This document shows, piece by piece, positions 23,901-39,189 of a DNA stretch of 64,000 nucleotides; position 1 is the stretch's first letter, and each line of letters opens with the position of its first letter. The translations under genes were made by a program, and so were the position numbers. The notes under the pieces are model-generated. The model made no database searches, was not told the DNA's origin, and was given only the letters and a program-made list of their open reading frames with translations. The DNA is from Halictus rubicundus (Eukaryota; Arthropoda; Insecta; Hymenoptera; Halictidae): assembly GCF_050948215.1 (NCBI RefSeq), contig NW_027488990.1, positions 97,771-161,770 of the forward strand. The letters are read 5' to 3'.

Positions 23901-25900
23901 CCTCTATCCTATCCTATCCTCTATCCTATCCTATCCTCTTTCCTTTAATATCATCTATCCTATCCTATTCTCTATCCTATCCAATCCCCTATGCTATCCA
24001 ATCCCCTATCCTATCCTCTATCCTATCCTTCCCTCTATCCTATCCTATTCTGTATCCTATCCTCTATCCTATCCAATCCCCTATCCTTTCCTATATTCGA
24101 TCCTCTCTTCTATAATATCGTATCCTCTATCCTATCCTGTCCTCTATCCTATAATATCATCCATCCTATCCTATTGTCTATCCTAACCTATCCTATCCTC
24201 TATCGTATCCTATCCTGTATCCTATCCAATCCTATATCCTATATCCTCTATCCTCTATCCTATCCTATCCTCTATCCTATCCTATCTTCTATCCTATCCA
24301 ATCCTCTATCCTATCCTCTATCCTAACCTCTATTATATCCTCTATCCTATCCCATCCTCTATCCTATCCTATCCTCTATCCTATCCTATCCTCAATCCTA
24401 TCCAATCCTCTATCCTATCCTATATACTATCCTATCCTAGCCTCAATCCTATCCTATCCTCTATCCTATCCTATCCTCTATCCTATCCTGTCCTCTGTCG
24501 TCTTCTATCTTCTATACAATCCAATCCCCTATCCTATCCTCTATCCTATCCTATTCACTATCCTATCGTATCCTCTATCCTATCCTATCCTCTATCCTAT
24601 CCTATCCTCTATCGCATCCTATTCTCTATCCAAACCTATCCTATCCTCTATCGTATCCTATTCTCTATCCTATCCAATCCTATATCGTATCGTCTATCCT
24701 ATCCTATCCTCTATCCTATCCTATCCTGTATCCTATCCTATTTTCTATCCTATCCTATCCTCTATCCTATCCTATCCTGTATCCTATCCTATCCTCTATC
24801 CAATCCTATCCTCTATCCTATCCTATCCTCTATCCTACCCTATCTTCTATTCTATCCTATCCTCTATCCTATCCTATCCTCTATCCTATCCTATCCTCTA
24901 TCCTATCCTATCCTCTATCCTATCCTATCCTCTTTCTTTAATATCATCTATCCTATCCTATTCTCTATCCTATCCAATCCCCTATGCTATCCAATCCCCT
25001 ATCCTATCCTCTATTATATCCTAACCTCTATCCTATCCTATTCTGTATCCTATCCTCTATCCTATCCAATCCCCTATCCTTTCCTATATTCGATCCTCTC
25101 CTCTATAATATCGTATCCTCTATCCTATCCTGTCCTCTATCCTATAATATCATCCATCCTATCCTATTGTCTATCCTAACCTATCCTATCCTCTATCGTA
25201 TCCTATCCTGTATCCTATCCAATCCTATATCCTATATCCTCTATCTTATCCTATCCTCTATCCTATCCTATCTTCTATCCTATCCTGTCCTCTATCCTAT
25301 CCTATCCTCTATCCTATCCAATCCTCTATCCTATCCTCTATCCTATCCTCTATCCTATCCTCTATCCTATCCTATCCTCAATCCTATCCAATCCTCTATC
25401 CTATCCTATCCACTATCCTATCCTAGCCTCAATCCTATCCTATCCTCTATCCTATCCTATCCTCAATCCAATCCAATCCTCTATTCTATCCTATCCACTA
25501 TCCTATCCTAGCCTCAATCCTATCCTATCCTGTATCCTATCCTATCCTCTATCCTATCCTGTCCTCTGTCGTCTCCTATCTTCTATACAATCCAATCCCC
25601 TATCCTATCCTCTATCCTATCCTATCCTATATCCTATCCAATCCTCTATCCTATCCGATCCTCTATCCTATCCACTATCCTATCGTATCCTCTATCCTAT
25701 CCAATCCTCTATCCTATCCGATCCTCTATCCTATCCTATCCTCTATCCTATCCTATCCTCTATCGTATCCTATCCTCTATCCTATCCTATCCTCTATCCT
25801 ATCCTATCCTCTATCCTATCCTATCCTCTATCCCATCCTATTCTCTATCCAATCCTATCCTATCCTCTATCCTATCCTATCCTCTATCCCATCCTATTCT
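17956..25900. repeat. mixed modules with TTTAATATC landmarks
   Basis: Satellite DNA in which the TTTAATATC landmark occurs at 19124, 20870, 23944 and 24937. Each is followed by the order CCAATCCCC, ATGCTATCC, CCTATATTCGATCC and TATAATATCATCC. Between them are modules carrying CTAGCCTC and CTGTCGTC. Spacing is irregular (about 1.0 to 3.1 kb), so modules have been gained and lost. No genes are seen. Confidence 0.7.
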
Positions 25901-27293
25901 CTATCCAAACCTATCCTATCCTCTATCGTATCCTATTCTCTATCCTATCCAATCCTATATCGTATCCTCTATCCTATCCTATCCTCTATCCTATCCTATC
26001 CTGTATCCTATCCTATCCTCTATCCTATCCTATCCTCTATCCTATCCTATCCTCTATCCTATCCGATCCTCTATCCTATCCTATCCTCTATAATATCGTA
26101 TCCTCTATCATATCCTATCCTCTTTCCTATAATATCATCTATCCTATCCTATTCTCTATCCTATCCTATCCTCTATCCTATCCTATCCTCTATCCTATCC
26201 TATCCTCTATCGTATACTATCCTCAATCCTATCCTATCCTCTATCCTATCCTATCATCTATCCTATCCTATCCTCTATCCTATCCTATCCTCTATCCTAT
26301 CCTATCCTCTATCCCATCCTATTCTCTATCCAATCCTATCCTATCCTCTATCGTATCCTATTCTTTATCCTATCCAATCCTATATCGTATCCTCTATCCT
26401 CTCCTATCCTCTATCCTATCCTATCCTGTATCCTATCCTATCCTCTATCCTCTATCCTATCCTATCCTCTATCCTATCCTATCCTGTATCCTATCCTATC
26501 CTGTATCCTATCCTATTCTCTATTATATTCACTATCCTATCGTATCCTCTATCCTATCCTATCCTCTATCCTATCCTATCCTCTATCCAATCCTATCCTC
26601 TATCATATCCTATCCTCTATCCTATCCTATCCTCTATCCTATCCTATCCTATCCTCTATCCTATCCTATCCTATCCTATCCTCTATCCTATCCTATCCTC
26701 TATCCTATCCTATCCTCTATCCCATCCTATTCTCTATCCAATCCTATCCTATATCCTATCCTATCCTGTATCCTATCCTATTCTCTATCCTATCCTATCC
26801 TCTATCCCACTCTATTCTCTATCCAATCCTATCCTATCCTCTATCGTATCCTATTCTTTATCCTATCCAATCCTATATCGTATCCTCTATCCTCTCCTAT
26901 TCTCTATCCTATCCTATCCTCTATCCTATCCTATCCTCTATCCTATCCTATCCTATCCTGTATCCTATCCTATTCTCTATTATATTCACTATCCTATCGT
27001 ATCCTCTATCCTATCCTGTCCTATCCTCTATCCTATCCTCTATCCAATCCTATCCTCTATCCTATCCAATCCTCTGTCCTATCCGATCCTCTATCCTATC
27101 CTATCCTATCCTCTATCCTATCCTATCCTATCCTATCCTCTATCCTATCCTATCCTCTATCCTATCGTATCCTCTATCCTATCCAATCCTCTGTCCTATC
27201 CGATCCTCTATCCTATCCGATCCTCTATCCTATCCTATCCTCTATCCTATCCTATCCTCTATCCTATCCAATCCTATATCCTATCCTATCCTC

Positions 27294-30200
27294 TATCGTC
27301 TCCTGTCCTCTATCCTATCGAATCTCCTATCCTATCCTCTATCCTATCCTATCCACTCTCCTATCCTATCCTCTATCCTATCCTATCCACTCTCCTATCC
27401 TATCCTCTATCCTATCCTATCCTCTATCCTATCCTATCCTCTATCCTATCCTATCCTCTATCCTATCATATCCTCAATCCTATCGTATCCGCTATCCGAT
27501 CCTATTCTCTATCCTATCCAATCCCTTATCCTATCCAATCCCCTATTCTATCCTCTATCCTATCCTATCCACTATCCTATCCTCTATCCTATCGAATTCC
27601 CTATCCTTTCCTCTATTCGATCCTCTCCTCTATAATATCGTATCCTCTATCATATCCTATACTCTTTCCTATAATATCATCTATCCTATCCTATTCTCTA
27701 TCCTATCCAATCCCCTATCCTATCCTCTATCCTATCCTATCCTCTATCCTATCCTATCCTCTATCCTATGCTATCCTCTATCCTATCCTATCCTCTATCC
27801 TATCCTATCCTCTATGCTATCCTATCCTCTATCCTATTCTCTAGCCTATCCTATCCTCTATCCTATCCAATCCTCTCTCCTATCCGATCCTCTATCGTAT
27901 CCTATCCTCTATCCTATCCCATCCTCTATCCTATCCTATCCTCTATCCTATCCTATCCTCTATCCCATCCTATTCTCTATCCAATCCTATCCTATCCTCT
28001 ATCGTATCCTATTCTTTATCCTATCCAATCCTATATCTTATCCTCTATCCTCTCCTATCCTCTATCCTATCCTATCCTGTATCCTATCCTATCCTCTATC
28101 CTCTATCCTATCCTATCCTCTATCCTATCCTATCCTCTATCCTATCCTATCCTGTATCCTATCCTATTCTCTATTATATTCACTATCCTATCGTATCCTC
28201 TATCCTATCCTATCCTCTATCCTATCCTATCCTCTATCCAATCCTATCCTCTATCCTATCCTATCCTCTATCCTATCCTATCCTCTATCCTATCCTATCC
28301 TATCCTCTATCCTATCCTATGCTATCCTCTATCCTATCCTATCCTCTATCCTATCCTATCCTCTATCCCATCCTATTCTCTATCCAATCCTATCCTGTAT
28401 CCTATCCTATCCTGTATCCTATCCTATTCTCTATCCTATCCTATCCTCTATCCCATCCTATTCTCTATCCAATCCTATCCTATCCTCTATCGTATCCTAT
28501 TCTTTATCCTATCCAATCCTATATCGTATCCTCTATCCTCTCCTATCCTCTATCCTATCCTATCCTGTATCCTATCCTATCCTCTATCCTCTATCCTATC
28601 CTATCCTCTATCCTATCCTATCCTCTATCCTATCCTATCCTGTATCCTATCCTATTCTCTATTATATTCACTATCCTATCGTATCCTCTATCCTATCCTA
28701 TCCTCTATCCTATCCTATCCTCTATCCAATCCTATCCTCTATCCTATCCTATCCTCTATCCTATCCTATCCTCTATCCTATCCTATCCTATCCTCTATCC
28801 TATCCTATCCTATCCTCTATCCTATCCTATCCTCTATCCTATCCTATCCTCTATCCCATCCTATTCTCTATCCAATCCTATCCTATATCCTATCCTATCC
28901 TGTATCCTATCCTATTCTCTATCCTATCCTATCCTCTATCCCATCCTATTCTCTATCCAATCCTATCCTATCCTCTATCGTATCCTATTCTTTATCCTAT
29001 CCAATCCTATATCCTATCCTCTATCCTATCCTATCCTCTATCCTATCCTCTTCTCTATAATATCCTCTATCCTATCGTATCCTCTATCCTATCCAATCCT
29101 CTGTCCTATCCGATCCTCTATCCTATCCGATCCTCTATCCTATCCGATCCTCTATCCTATCCTATCCTCTATCCTATCCTATCCTCTATCCTATCCAATC
29201 CTATATCCTATCCTATCCTCTATCGTCTCCTGTCCTCTATCCTATCGAATCTCCTATCCTATCCTCTATCCTATCCTATCCACTCTCCTATCCTATCCTC
29301 TATCCTATCCTATCCTCTATCCTATCCTATCCTCTATCCTATCCTATCCTCTATCCTATCATATCCTCAATCCTATCGTATCCGCTATCCGATCCTATTC
29401 TCTATCCTATCCAATCCCTTATCCTATCCAATCCCCTATTCTATCCTCTATCCTATCCTATCCACTATCCTATCCTCTATCCTATCGAATTCCCTATCCT
29501 TTCCTCTATTCGATCCTCTCCTCTATAATATCGTATCCTCTATCATATCCTATACTCTTTCCTATAATATCATCTATCCTATCCTATTCTCTATCCTATC
29601 CAATCCCCTATCCTATCCTCTATCCTATCCTATCCTCTATCCTATCCTATCCTCTATCCTATGCTATCCTCTATCCTATCCTATCCTCTATCCTATCCTA
29701 TCCTCTATGCTATCCTATCCTCTATCCTATTCTCTAGCCTATCCTATCCTCTATCCTATCCAATCCTCTCTCCTATCCGATCCTCTATCGTATCCTATCC
29801 TCTATCCTATCCCATCCTCTATCCTATCCTATCCTCTATCCTATCCTATCCTCTATCCCATCCTATTCTCTATCCAATCCTATCCTATCCTCTATCGTAT
29901 CCTATTCTTTATCCTATCCAATCCTATATCGTATCCTCTATCCTCTCCTATCCTCTATCCTATCCTATCCTGTATCCTATCCTATCCTCTATCCTCTATC
30001 CTATCCTATCCTCTATCCTATCCTATCCTCTATCCTATCCTATCCTGTATCCTATCCTATTCTCTATTATATTCACTATCCTATCGTATCCTCTATCCTA
30101 TCCTATCCTCTATCCTATCCTATCCTCTATCCAATCCTATCCTCTATCCTATCCTATCCTCTATCCTATCCTATCCTCTATCCTATCCTATCCTATCCTC

Positions 30201-30831
30201 TATCCTATCCTATCCTATCCTCTATCCTATCCTATCCTCTATCCTATCCTATCCTCTATCCCATCCTATTCTCTATCCAATCCTATCCTATCCTCTATCG
30301 TATCCTATTCTTTATCCTATCCAATCCTATATCCTATCCTCTATCCTATCCTATCCTCTATCCTATCCTCTTCTCTATAATATCCTCTATCCTATCGTAT
30401 CCTCTATCCTATCCAATCCTCTGTCCTATCCGATCCTCTATCCTATCCGATCCTCTATCCTATCCTATCCTCTATCCTATCCTATCCTCTATCCTATCCA
30501 ATCCTATATCCTATCCTATCCTCTATCGTCTCCTGTCCTCTATCCTATCGAATCTCCTATCCTATCCTCTATCCTATCCTATCCACTCTCCTATCCTATC
30601 CTCTATCCTATCCTATCCTCTATCCTATCCTATCCTCTATCCTATCCTATCCTCTATCCTATCATATCCTCAATCCTATCGTATCCGCTATCCGATCCTA
30701 TTCTCTATCCTATCCAATCCCTTATCCTATCCAATCCCCTATTCTATCCTCTATCCTATCCTATCCACTATCCTATCCTCTATCCTATCGAATCCCCTAT
30801 CCTTTCCTCTATTCGATCCTCTCCTCTATAA
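27294..30831. repeat. 1.9-kb and 1.3-kb higher-order repeats
   Basis: The landmark TATCGTCTCCTGTCC starts at 27294, 29221 and 30524, giving spacings of 1,927 and 1,303 bp. The CTCTAGCC landmark repeats at 1,893 bp (27842 and 29735). The 34-bp difference between 1,927 and 1,893 is two 17-mer units: the first copy has an additional CCACTCTCC block near 27380. The copies thus differ by whole satellite units and by one larger deletion. Confidence 0.75.
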
Positions 30832-33800
30832 TATCGTATCCTCTATCATATCCTATACTCTTTCCTATAATATCATCTATCCTATCCTATTCTCTATCCT
30901 ATCCAATCCCCTATCCTATCCTCTATCCTATCCTATCCTCTATAATATCGTATCCTCTATCATATCCTACCCTCTCTCCTATAATATCATCTATCCTATC
31001 CTATTCTCTATCCTATCCTATCCTATTCCTCTATCCTATCCTATCCTCTATTCTATCGTATACTATACCCTATCCTATCCTCTATCCTATCCTATCCTCT
31101 ATAATATCGTATCCTCTATCCTATCCTATCCTCTATAATATCGTATCCTCTATCCTATCCTATCCTCTATCCTACCCTATCCTCTATCCTATCCTATCCT
31201 CTATCCTATTATATCCTCTATCCTATCCTATCCTCTATCCTATCCTATCCTCTATCCTATCCTATCCTCTATCCTATCCTATCCTCTATCCTATCCAAAC
31301 CCCTATCCGATCCTCTATCCTATCCTATCCTATATCCTATCATATCCTCAATCCTATCGTATCCGCTATCCTATCCTATTCTCTATCCTATCCAATCCCT
31401 TATCCTATTCTCTATCCTATCCTATCCTCTATCCTATCCAATCCTCTGTCCTCTCCGATCCTCTATCCTATCCTATCCTCTATCCAATCCTATCCTCTAT
31501 CCTATCCTATCCTCTATCCTATCCTATCCTCTATCCTATCCTATCCTCTATCCTATCCTATCCTATCCTCTATCCTATCCTATCCTATCCTCTATCCTAT
31601 CCTATCCTCTATCCTATCCTATCCTCTATCCCATCCTATTCTCTATCCAATCCTATCCTATATCCTATCCTATCCTGTATCCTATCCTATTCTCTATCCT
31701 ATCCTATCATCTATCCCATCCTATTCTCTATCCAATCCTATCCTATCCTCTATCGTATCCTATCCTGTATCCTATCCTATTCTCTATTATATTCACTATC
31801 CTATCGTATCCTCTATCCTATTCTATCCTCTATCCTATCCTATCCTCTATCCAATCCTATCCTCTATCCTATCCTATCCTCTATCCTATCCTATCCTCTA
31901 TCCTATCCTATCCTCTATCCTATCCTATCCTCTATCCTATCCTATCCTCTATCCTATCCTATCCTCTATGCTATCCTATCCTCTATCCTATTCTCTAGCC
32001 TATCCTATCCTCTATCCTATCCAATCCTCTATCCTATCCGATCCTCTATCGTATCCTATCCTCTATCCTATCCCATCCTCTATCCTATCCTATCCTCTAT
32101 CCTATCCTATCCTCTATCCCATCCTATTCTCTATCCAATCCTATCCTATCCTCTATCGTATCCTATTCTTTATCCTATCCAATCCTATATCGTATCCTCT
32201 ATCCTCTCCTATCCTCTATCCTATCCTATCCTGTATCCTATCCTATCCTCTATCCTCTATCCTAGCCTATCCTCTATACTATCCTATCCTCTATCCTATC
32301 CTATCCTGTATCCTATCCTATTCTCTATTATATTCACTATCCTATCGTATCCTCTATCCTATCCTATCCTCTATCCTATCCTATCCTCTATCCAATCCTA
32401 TCCTCTATCCTATCCTATCCTCTATCCTATCCTATCCTCTATCCTATCCTATCCTATCCTCTATCCTATCCTATCCTATCCTCTATCCTATCCTATCCTC
32501 TATCCTATCCTATCCTCTATCCCATCCTATTCTCTATCCAATCCTATCCTATATCATATCCTATCCTGTATCCTATCCTATTCTCTATCCTATCCTATCC
32601 TCTATCCCATCCTATTCTCAATGCAATCCTATCCTATCCTCTATCGTATCCTATTCTTTATCCTATCCAATCCTATATCGTATCCTCTATCCTCTCCTAT
32701 CCTCTATCCTATCCTATCCTGTATCCTATCCTATCCTCTATCCTCTATCCTATCCTATCCTCTATCCTATCCTATCCTGTATCCTATCCTATTCTCTATT
32801 ATATTCACTATCCTATCGTATCCTCTATCCTATCCTATCCTCTATCCTATCCTATCCTCTATCCAATCCTATCCTCTATCCTATCCTATCCTCTATCCTA
32901 TCCTATCCTCTATCCTATCCTATCCTATCCTCTATCCTATCCTATCCTATCCTCTATCCTATCCTATCCTCTATCCCATCCTATTCTCTATCCAATCCTA
33001 TCCTATATCCTATCCTATCCTGTATCCTATCCTATTCTCTATCCTATCCTATCCTATCCTCTATCCTATCCTATCCTCTATCCCATCCTATTCTCTATCC
33101 AATCCTATCCTATATCCTATCCTATCCTGTATCCTATCCTATTCTCTATCCTATCCTATCCTCTATCCCATCCTATTCTCTATCCAATCCTATCCTATCC
33201 TCTATCGTATCCTATTCTTTATCCTATCCAATCCTATATCCTATCCTCTATCCTATCCTATCCTCTATCCTATCCTCTTCTCTATAATATCCTCTATCCT
33301 ATCGTATCCTCTATCCTATCCAATCCTCTGTCCTATCCGATCCTCTATCCTATCCGATCCTCTATCCTATCCTATCCTCTATCCTATCCTATCCTCTATC
33401 CTATCCAATCCTATATCCTATCCTATCCACTCTCCTATCCTATCCTCTATCCTATCCTATCCTCTATCCTATCCTATCCTCTATCCTATCCTATCCTCTA
33501 TCCTATCATATCCTCAATCCTATCGTATCCGCTATCCGATCCTATTCTCTATCCTATCCAATCCCTTATCCTATCCAATCCCCTATTCTATCCTCTATCC
33601 TATCCTATCCACTATCCTATCCTCTATCCTATCGAATCCCCTATCCTTTCCTCTATTCGATCCTCTCCTCTATAATATCGTATCCTCTATCATATCCTAT
33701 ACTCTTTCCTATAATATCATCTATCCTATCCTATTCTCTATCCTATCCAATCCCCTATCCTATCCTCTATCCTATCCTATCCTCTATAATATCGTATCCT

Positions 33801-34672
33801 CTATCATATCCTACCCTCTCTCCTATAATATCATCTATCCTATCCTATTCTCTATCCTATCCTGTCCTATTCCTCTATCCTATCCTATCCTCTTTTCTAT
33901 CGTATACTATACCCTATCCTATCCTCTATCCTATCCTATCCTCTATAATATCGTATCCTCTATCCTATCCTATCCTCTATCCTACCCTATCCTCTATCCT
34001 ATCCTATCCTCTATCCTATTATATCCTCTATCCTATCCTATCCTCTATCCTATCCTATCCTGTATCCTATCCTATCCTCTATCCTATCCTATCCTCTATC
34101 CTATCCTATCCTCTATCCTATCCAAACCCCTATCCGATCCTCTATCCTATCCTATCCTATATCCTATCATATCCTCAATCCTATGGTATCCGCTATCCTA
34201 TCCTATTCTCTATCCTATCCAATCCCTTATCCTATTCTCTATCCTATCCTATCCTCTATCCTATCCAATCCTCTGTCCTCTCCGATCCTCTATCCTATCC
34301 TATCCTCTATCCAATCCTATCCTCTATCCTATCCTATCCTCTATCCTATCCTATCCTCTATCCTATCCTATGCTCTATCCTATCCTATCCTATCCTCTAT
34401 CCTATCCTATCCTATCCTCTATCCTATCCTATCCTCTATCCCATCCTATTCTCTATCCAATCCTATCCTATATCCTATCCTATCCTGTATCCTATCCTAT
34501 TCTCTATCCTATCCTATCATCTATCCCATCCTATTCTCTATCCAATCCTATCCTATCCTCTATCGTATCCTATTCTTTATCCTATCCAATCCTATATCGT
34601 ATCCTCTATCCTCTCCTATTCTCTATCCTATCCTATCCTCTATCCTATCCTATCCTCTATCCTATCCTATCC

Positions 34673-36784
34673 TGTATCCTATCCTATTCTCTATTATATT
34701 GACTATCCTATCGTATCCACTATCCTATCCTATCCTATCCTCTATCCTATCCTATCCTCTATCCTATCCGATCCTCTATCCTATCCTCTATCCAATCCTA
34801 TCCTCTATCCTATCCAATCCTCTGTCCTATCCGATCCTCTATCCTATCCTATCCTCTATCCTATCCTATCCTCTATCCTATCCTCTTCTCTATAATATCC
34901 TCTATCCTATCCTATCCTCTATCCTATCCTATCCTCTATCCTATCCTATCCTCTATCCTATCCTATCCTCTATCCTATCCTATCCTCTATCCTATCCTAT
35001 CCTCTATCCTATCCTATCCTCTATGCTATCCTATCCTCTATCCTATTCTCTAGCCTATCCTATCCTCTATCCTATCCAATCCTCTATCCTATCCGATCCT
35101 CTATCGTATCCTATCCTCTATCCTATCCTATCCTCTATCCTATCCTATCCTCTATCCTTTCCTATCCTCTATCCCATCCTATTCTCTATCAAATCCTATC
35201 CTATCCTCTATCCAATCCTATCCTCTATCCTATCCTATCCTCTATCCTATCCTATCCTCTATCCTATCCTATCCTATCCTCTATCCTATCCTATCCTATC
35301 CTCTATCCTATCCTATCCTCTATCCTATCCTATATACTATCCTATCCTGTATCCTATCCTATTCTCTATCCTATCCTATTCTCTATCCTATCCTATCCTC
35401 TATCCCATCCTATTCTCTATCCAATCCTATCCTATCCTCTATCGTATCCTATTCTTTATCCTATCCAATCCTATATCCTATCCTCTATCCTATCCTATCC
35501 TCTATCCTATCCTCTTCTCTATAATATCCTCTATCCTATCGTATCCTCTATCCTATCCAATCCTCTGTCCTATCCGATCCTCTATCCTATCCGATCCTCT
35601 ATCCTATCCTATCCTCTATCCTATCCTATCCTCTATCCTATCCAATCCTATATCCTATCCTATCCTCTATCGTCTCCTGTCCTCTATCCTATCGAATCTC
35701 CTATCCTATCCTCTATCCTATCCTATCCTGTATCCTATCCTATTCTCTATTATATTGACTATCCTATCGTATCCACTATCCTATCCTATCCTATCCTCTA
35801 TCCTATCCTATCCTCTATCCTATCCGATCCTCTATCCTATCCTCTATCCAATCCTATCCTCTATCCTATCCAATCCTCTGTCCTATCCGATCCTCTATCC
35901 TATCCTATCCTCTATCCTATCCTATCCTCTATCCTATCCTCTTCTCTATAATATCCTCTATCCTATCCTATCCTCTATCCTATCCTATCCTCTATCCTAT
36001 CCTATCCTCTATCCTATCCTATCCTCTATCCTATCCTATCCTCTATCCTATCCTATCCTCTATCCTATCCTATCCTCTATGCTATCCTATCCTCTATCCT
36101 ATTCTCTAGCCTATCCTATCCTCTATCCTATCCAATCCTCTATCCTATCCGATCCTCTATCGTATCCTATCCTCTATCCTATCCTATCCTCTATCCTATC
36201 CTATCCTCTATCCTTTCCTATCCTCTATCCCATCCTATTCTCTATCAAATCCTATCCTATCCTCTATCCAATCCTATCCTCTATCCTATCCTATCCTCTA
36301 TCCTATCCTATCCTCTATCCTATCCTATCCTATCCTCTATCCTATCCTATCCTATCCTCTATCCTATCCTATCCTCTATCCTATCCTATATACTATCCTA
36401 TCCTGTATCCTATCCTATTCTCTATCCTATCCTATTCTCTATCCTATCCTATCCTCTATCCCATCCTATTCTCTATCCAATCCTATCCTATCCTCTATCG
36501 TATCCTATTCTTTATCCTATCCAATCCTATAACCTATCCTCTATCCTATCCTATCCTCTATCCTATCCTCTTCTCTATAATATCCTCTATCCTATCGTAT
36601 CCTCTATCCTATCCAATCCTCTGTCCTATCCGATCCTCTATCCTATCCGATCCTCTATCCTATCCTATCCTCTATCCTATCCTATCCTCTATCCTATCCA
36701 ATCCTATATCCTATCCTATCCTCTATCGTCTCCTGTCCTCTATCCTATCGAATCTCCTATCCTATCCTCTATCCTATCCTATCC
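34673..36784. repeat. 1,056-bp tandem duplication
   Basis: Copies are about 34673-35728 and 35729-36784. TATTATATTGAC, CTCTAGCC and TATCGTCTCC landmarks all repeat at exactly 1,056 bp. One difference was seen: CCTATAACC near 36531 against CCTATATCC near 35475. The sequences diverge at 36785, where CCACTCTCC replaces CCTGTATCC. Edges are uncertain by one or two units. Confidence 0.85.
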
Positions 36785-39189
36785 ACTCTCCTATCCTATC
36801 CTCTATCCTATCCTATCCTCTATAGTATCCTATCCTCTATCCTATCATATCCTCAATCCTATCGTATCCGCTATCCGATCCTATTCTCTATCCTATCCAA
36901 TCCCTTATCCTATCCAATCCCCTATTCTATCCTCTATCCTATCCTATCCACTATTCTATCCTCTATCCTATCGAATCCCCTATCCTTTCCTCTATTCGAT
37001 CCTCTCCTCTATAATATCGTATCCTCTATCATATCCTATACTCTTTCCTATAATATCATCTATCCTATCCTACTCTATCCTATCCAATCCCCTATCCTAT
37101 CCTCTATCCTATCCTATCCTCTATTCTATCGTATACTATACCCTATCCTATCCTCTATCCTATCCTATCCTCTATAATATCGTATCCTCTATCCTATCCT
37201 ATCCTCTATCCTACCCTATCCTCTATCCTATCCTATCCTCTATCCTATTATATCCTCTATCCTATCCTATCCTCTATCCTATCCAAACCCAAATCCGATC
37301 CTCTATCCTATCCTATCCTATATCCTATCATATCCTCAATCCTATCGTATCCGCTATTCTATCCTATTCTCTATCCTATCCAATCCCTTATCCTATTCTC
37401 TATCCTATCCTATCCTCTATCCTATCCAATCCTCTGTCCTATCCGATCCTCTATCCTATCCTATCCTCTATCCTATCCTATCCTCTATCCTATCCTCTTC
37501 TCTATAATATCCTCAATCCTATCGTATCCTCTATCCTAACCAATCCTCTGTCCTATCCGATCCTCTATCCTATCCTATCCTCTATCCTAGCCTATACTCT
37601 ATCCTATCCTATCCTCAATCCTATCCTATCCTCTATCCTATCCTGTCCTCTATCCTATCCTATCCTCTATCCTATCCTATCCTGTATCCTATCCTGTCAT
37701 CTATCCTATCCTATCCTCTATCCTATCCTATTCTCTATCCTATCCACTATCCTATCGTGTCCTCTATCCTATCCAATCCTCCATCCTATCCTATCCTCTA
37801 TCCTATCCTATCCTCTATCCTATCCTATCCTCTATCCTACCCTATCCTCTATCCTATCCTATCCTCTATCCTATCCTATCCTCTATCCTATCCTATCCTC
37901 TATCCTATCCTATCCTCTATCCTATCCTATCCTCTATCCTATCCTATCCTCTATCCTATCCTATCCTCTATCCTATCCAAACCCCTATCCGATCCTCTAT
38001 CCTATCCTATCCTATATCCTATCATATCCTCAATCCTATCGTATCCGCTATCCTATCCTATTCTCTATCCTATCCAATCCCTTATCCTATTCTCTATCCT
38101 ATCCTATCCTCTATCCTATCCAATCCTCTGTCCTCTCCGATCCTCTATCCTATCCTATCCTCTATCCAATCCTATCCTCTATCCTATCCTATCCTCTATC
38201 CTATCCTATCCTCTATCCTATCCTATCCTCTATCCTATCCTATCCTATCCTCTATCCTATCCTATCCTATCCTCTATCCTATCCTATCCTCTATCCTATC
38301 CTATCCTCTATCCCATCCTATTCTCTATCCAATCCTATCCTATATCCTATCGTATCCTGTATCCTATCCTATTCTCTATCCTATCCTATCATCTATCCCA
38401 TCCTATTCTCTATCCAATCCTATCCTATCCTCTATCGTATCCTATTCTTTATCCTATCCAATCCTATATCGTATCCTCTATCCTCTCCTATTCTCTATCC
38501 TATCCTATCCTCTATCCTATCCTATCCTCTATCCTATCCTATCCTGTATCCTATCCTATTCTCTATTATATTCACTATCCTATCGTATCCTCTATCCTAT
38601 CCTATCCTATCCTCTATCCTATCCTATCCTCTATCCTATCCTCTATCCAATCCTATCCTCTATCCTATCCAATCCTCTGTCCTATCCGATCCTCTATCCT
38701 ATCCTATCCTCTATCCTATCCTATCCTCTATCCTATCCTCTTCTCTATAATATCCTCTATCCTATCCTATCCTCTATCCTATCCTATCCTCTATCCTATC
38801 CTATCCTCTATCCTATCCTATCCTCTATCCTATCCTATCCTCTATCCTATCCTATCCTCTATGCTATCCTATCCTCTATCCTATTCTCTAGCCTATCCTA
38901 TCCTCTATCCTATGCAATCCTCTATCCTATCCGATCCTCTATCGTATCCTATCCTCTATCCTATCCTATCCTCTATCCTATCCTATCCTTTATCCTTTCC
39001 TATCCTCTATCCCATCCTATTCTCTATCAAATCCTATCCTATCCTCTATCGTATCCTATTCTTTATCCTATCCAATCCTATATCGTATCCTCTATCCTCT
39101 CCTATCCGCTATCCTATCCTATCCTGTATCCTATCCTATCCTCTATCCTCTATCCTATCCTATCCTCTATCCTATCCTATCCTCTTTCC

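Larger units (their letters stand above)
25900..39189. repeat. satellite sub-family with TATTATATTCAC marker
   Basis: Between about 26520 and 38570 the marker TATTATATTCAC (or TATTATATTGAC) recurs roughly ten times, and I did not see it elsewhere in the window. Other local markers are TATCGAATCTCC, CTCTAGCC and CCTCTGTCC. TTTAATATC landmarks, frequent on both sides, are absent between 24937 and 39190. This block therefore amplified separately from its neighbours. It contains nested duplications of 1,056 bp and about 1.3 to 1.9 kb. Confidence 0.7.
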
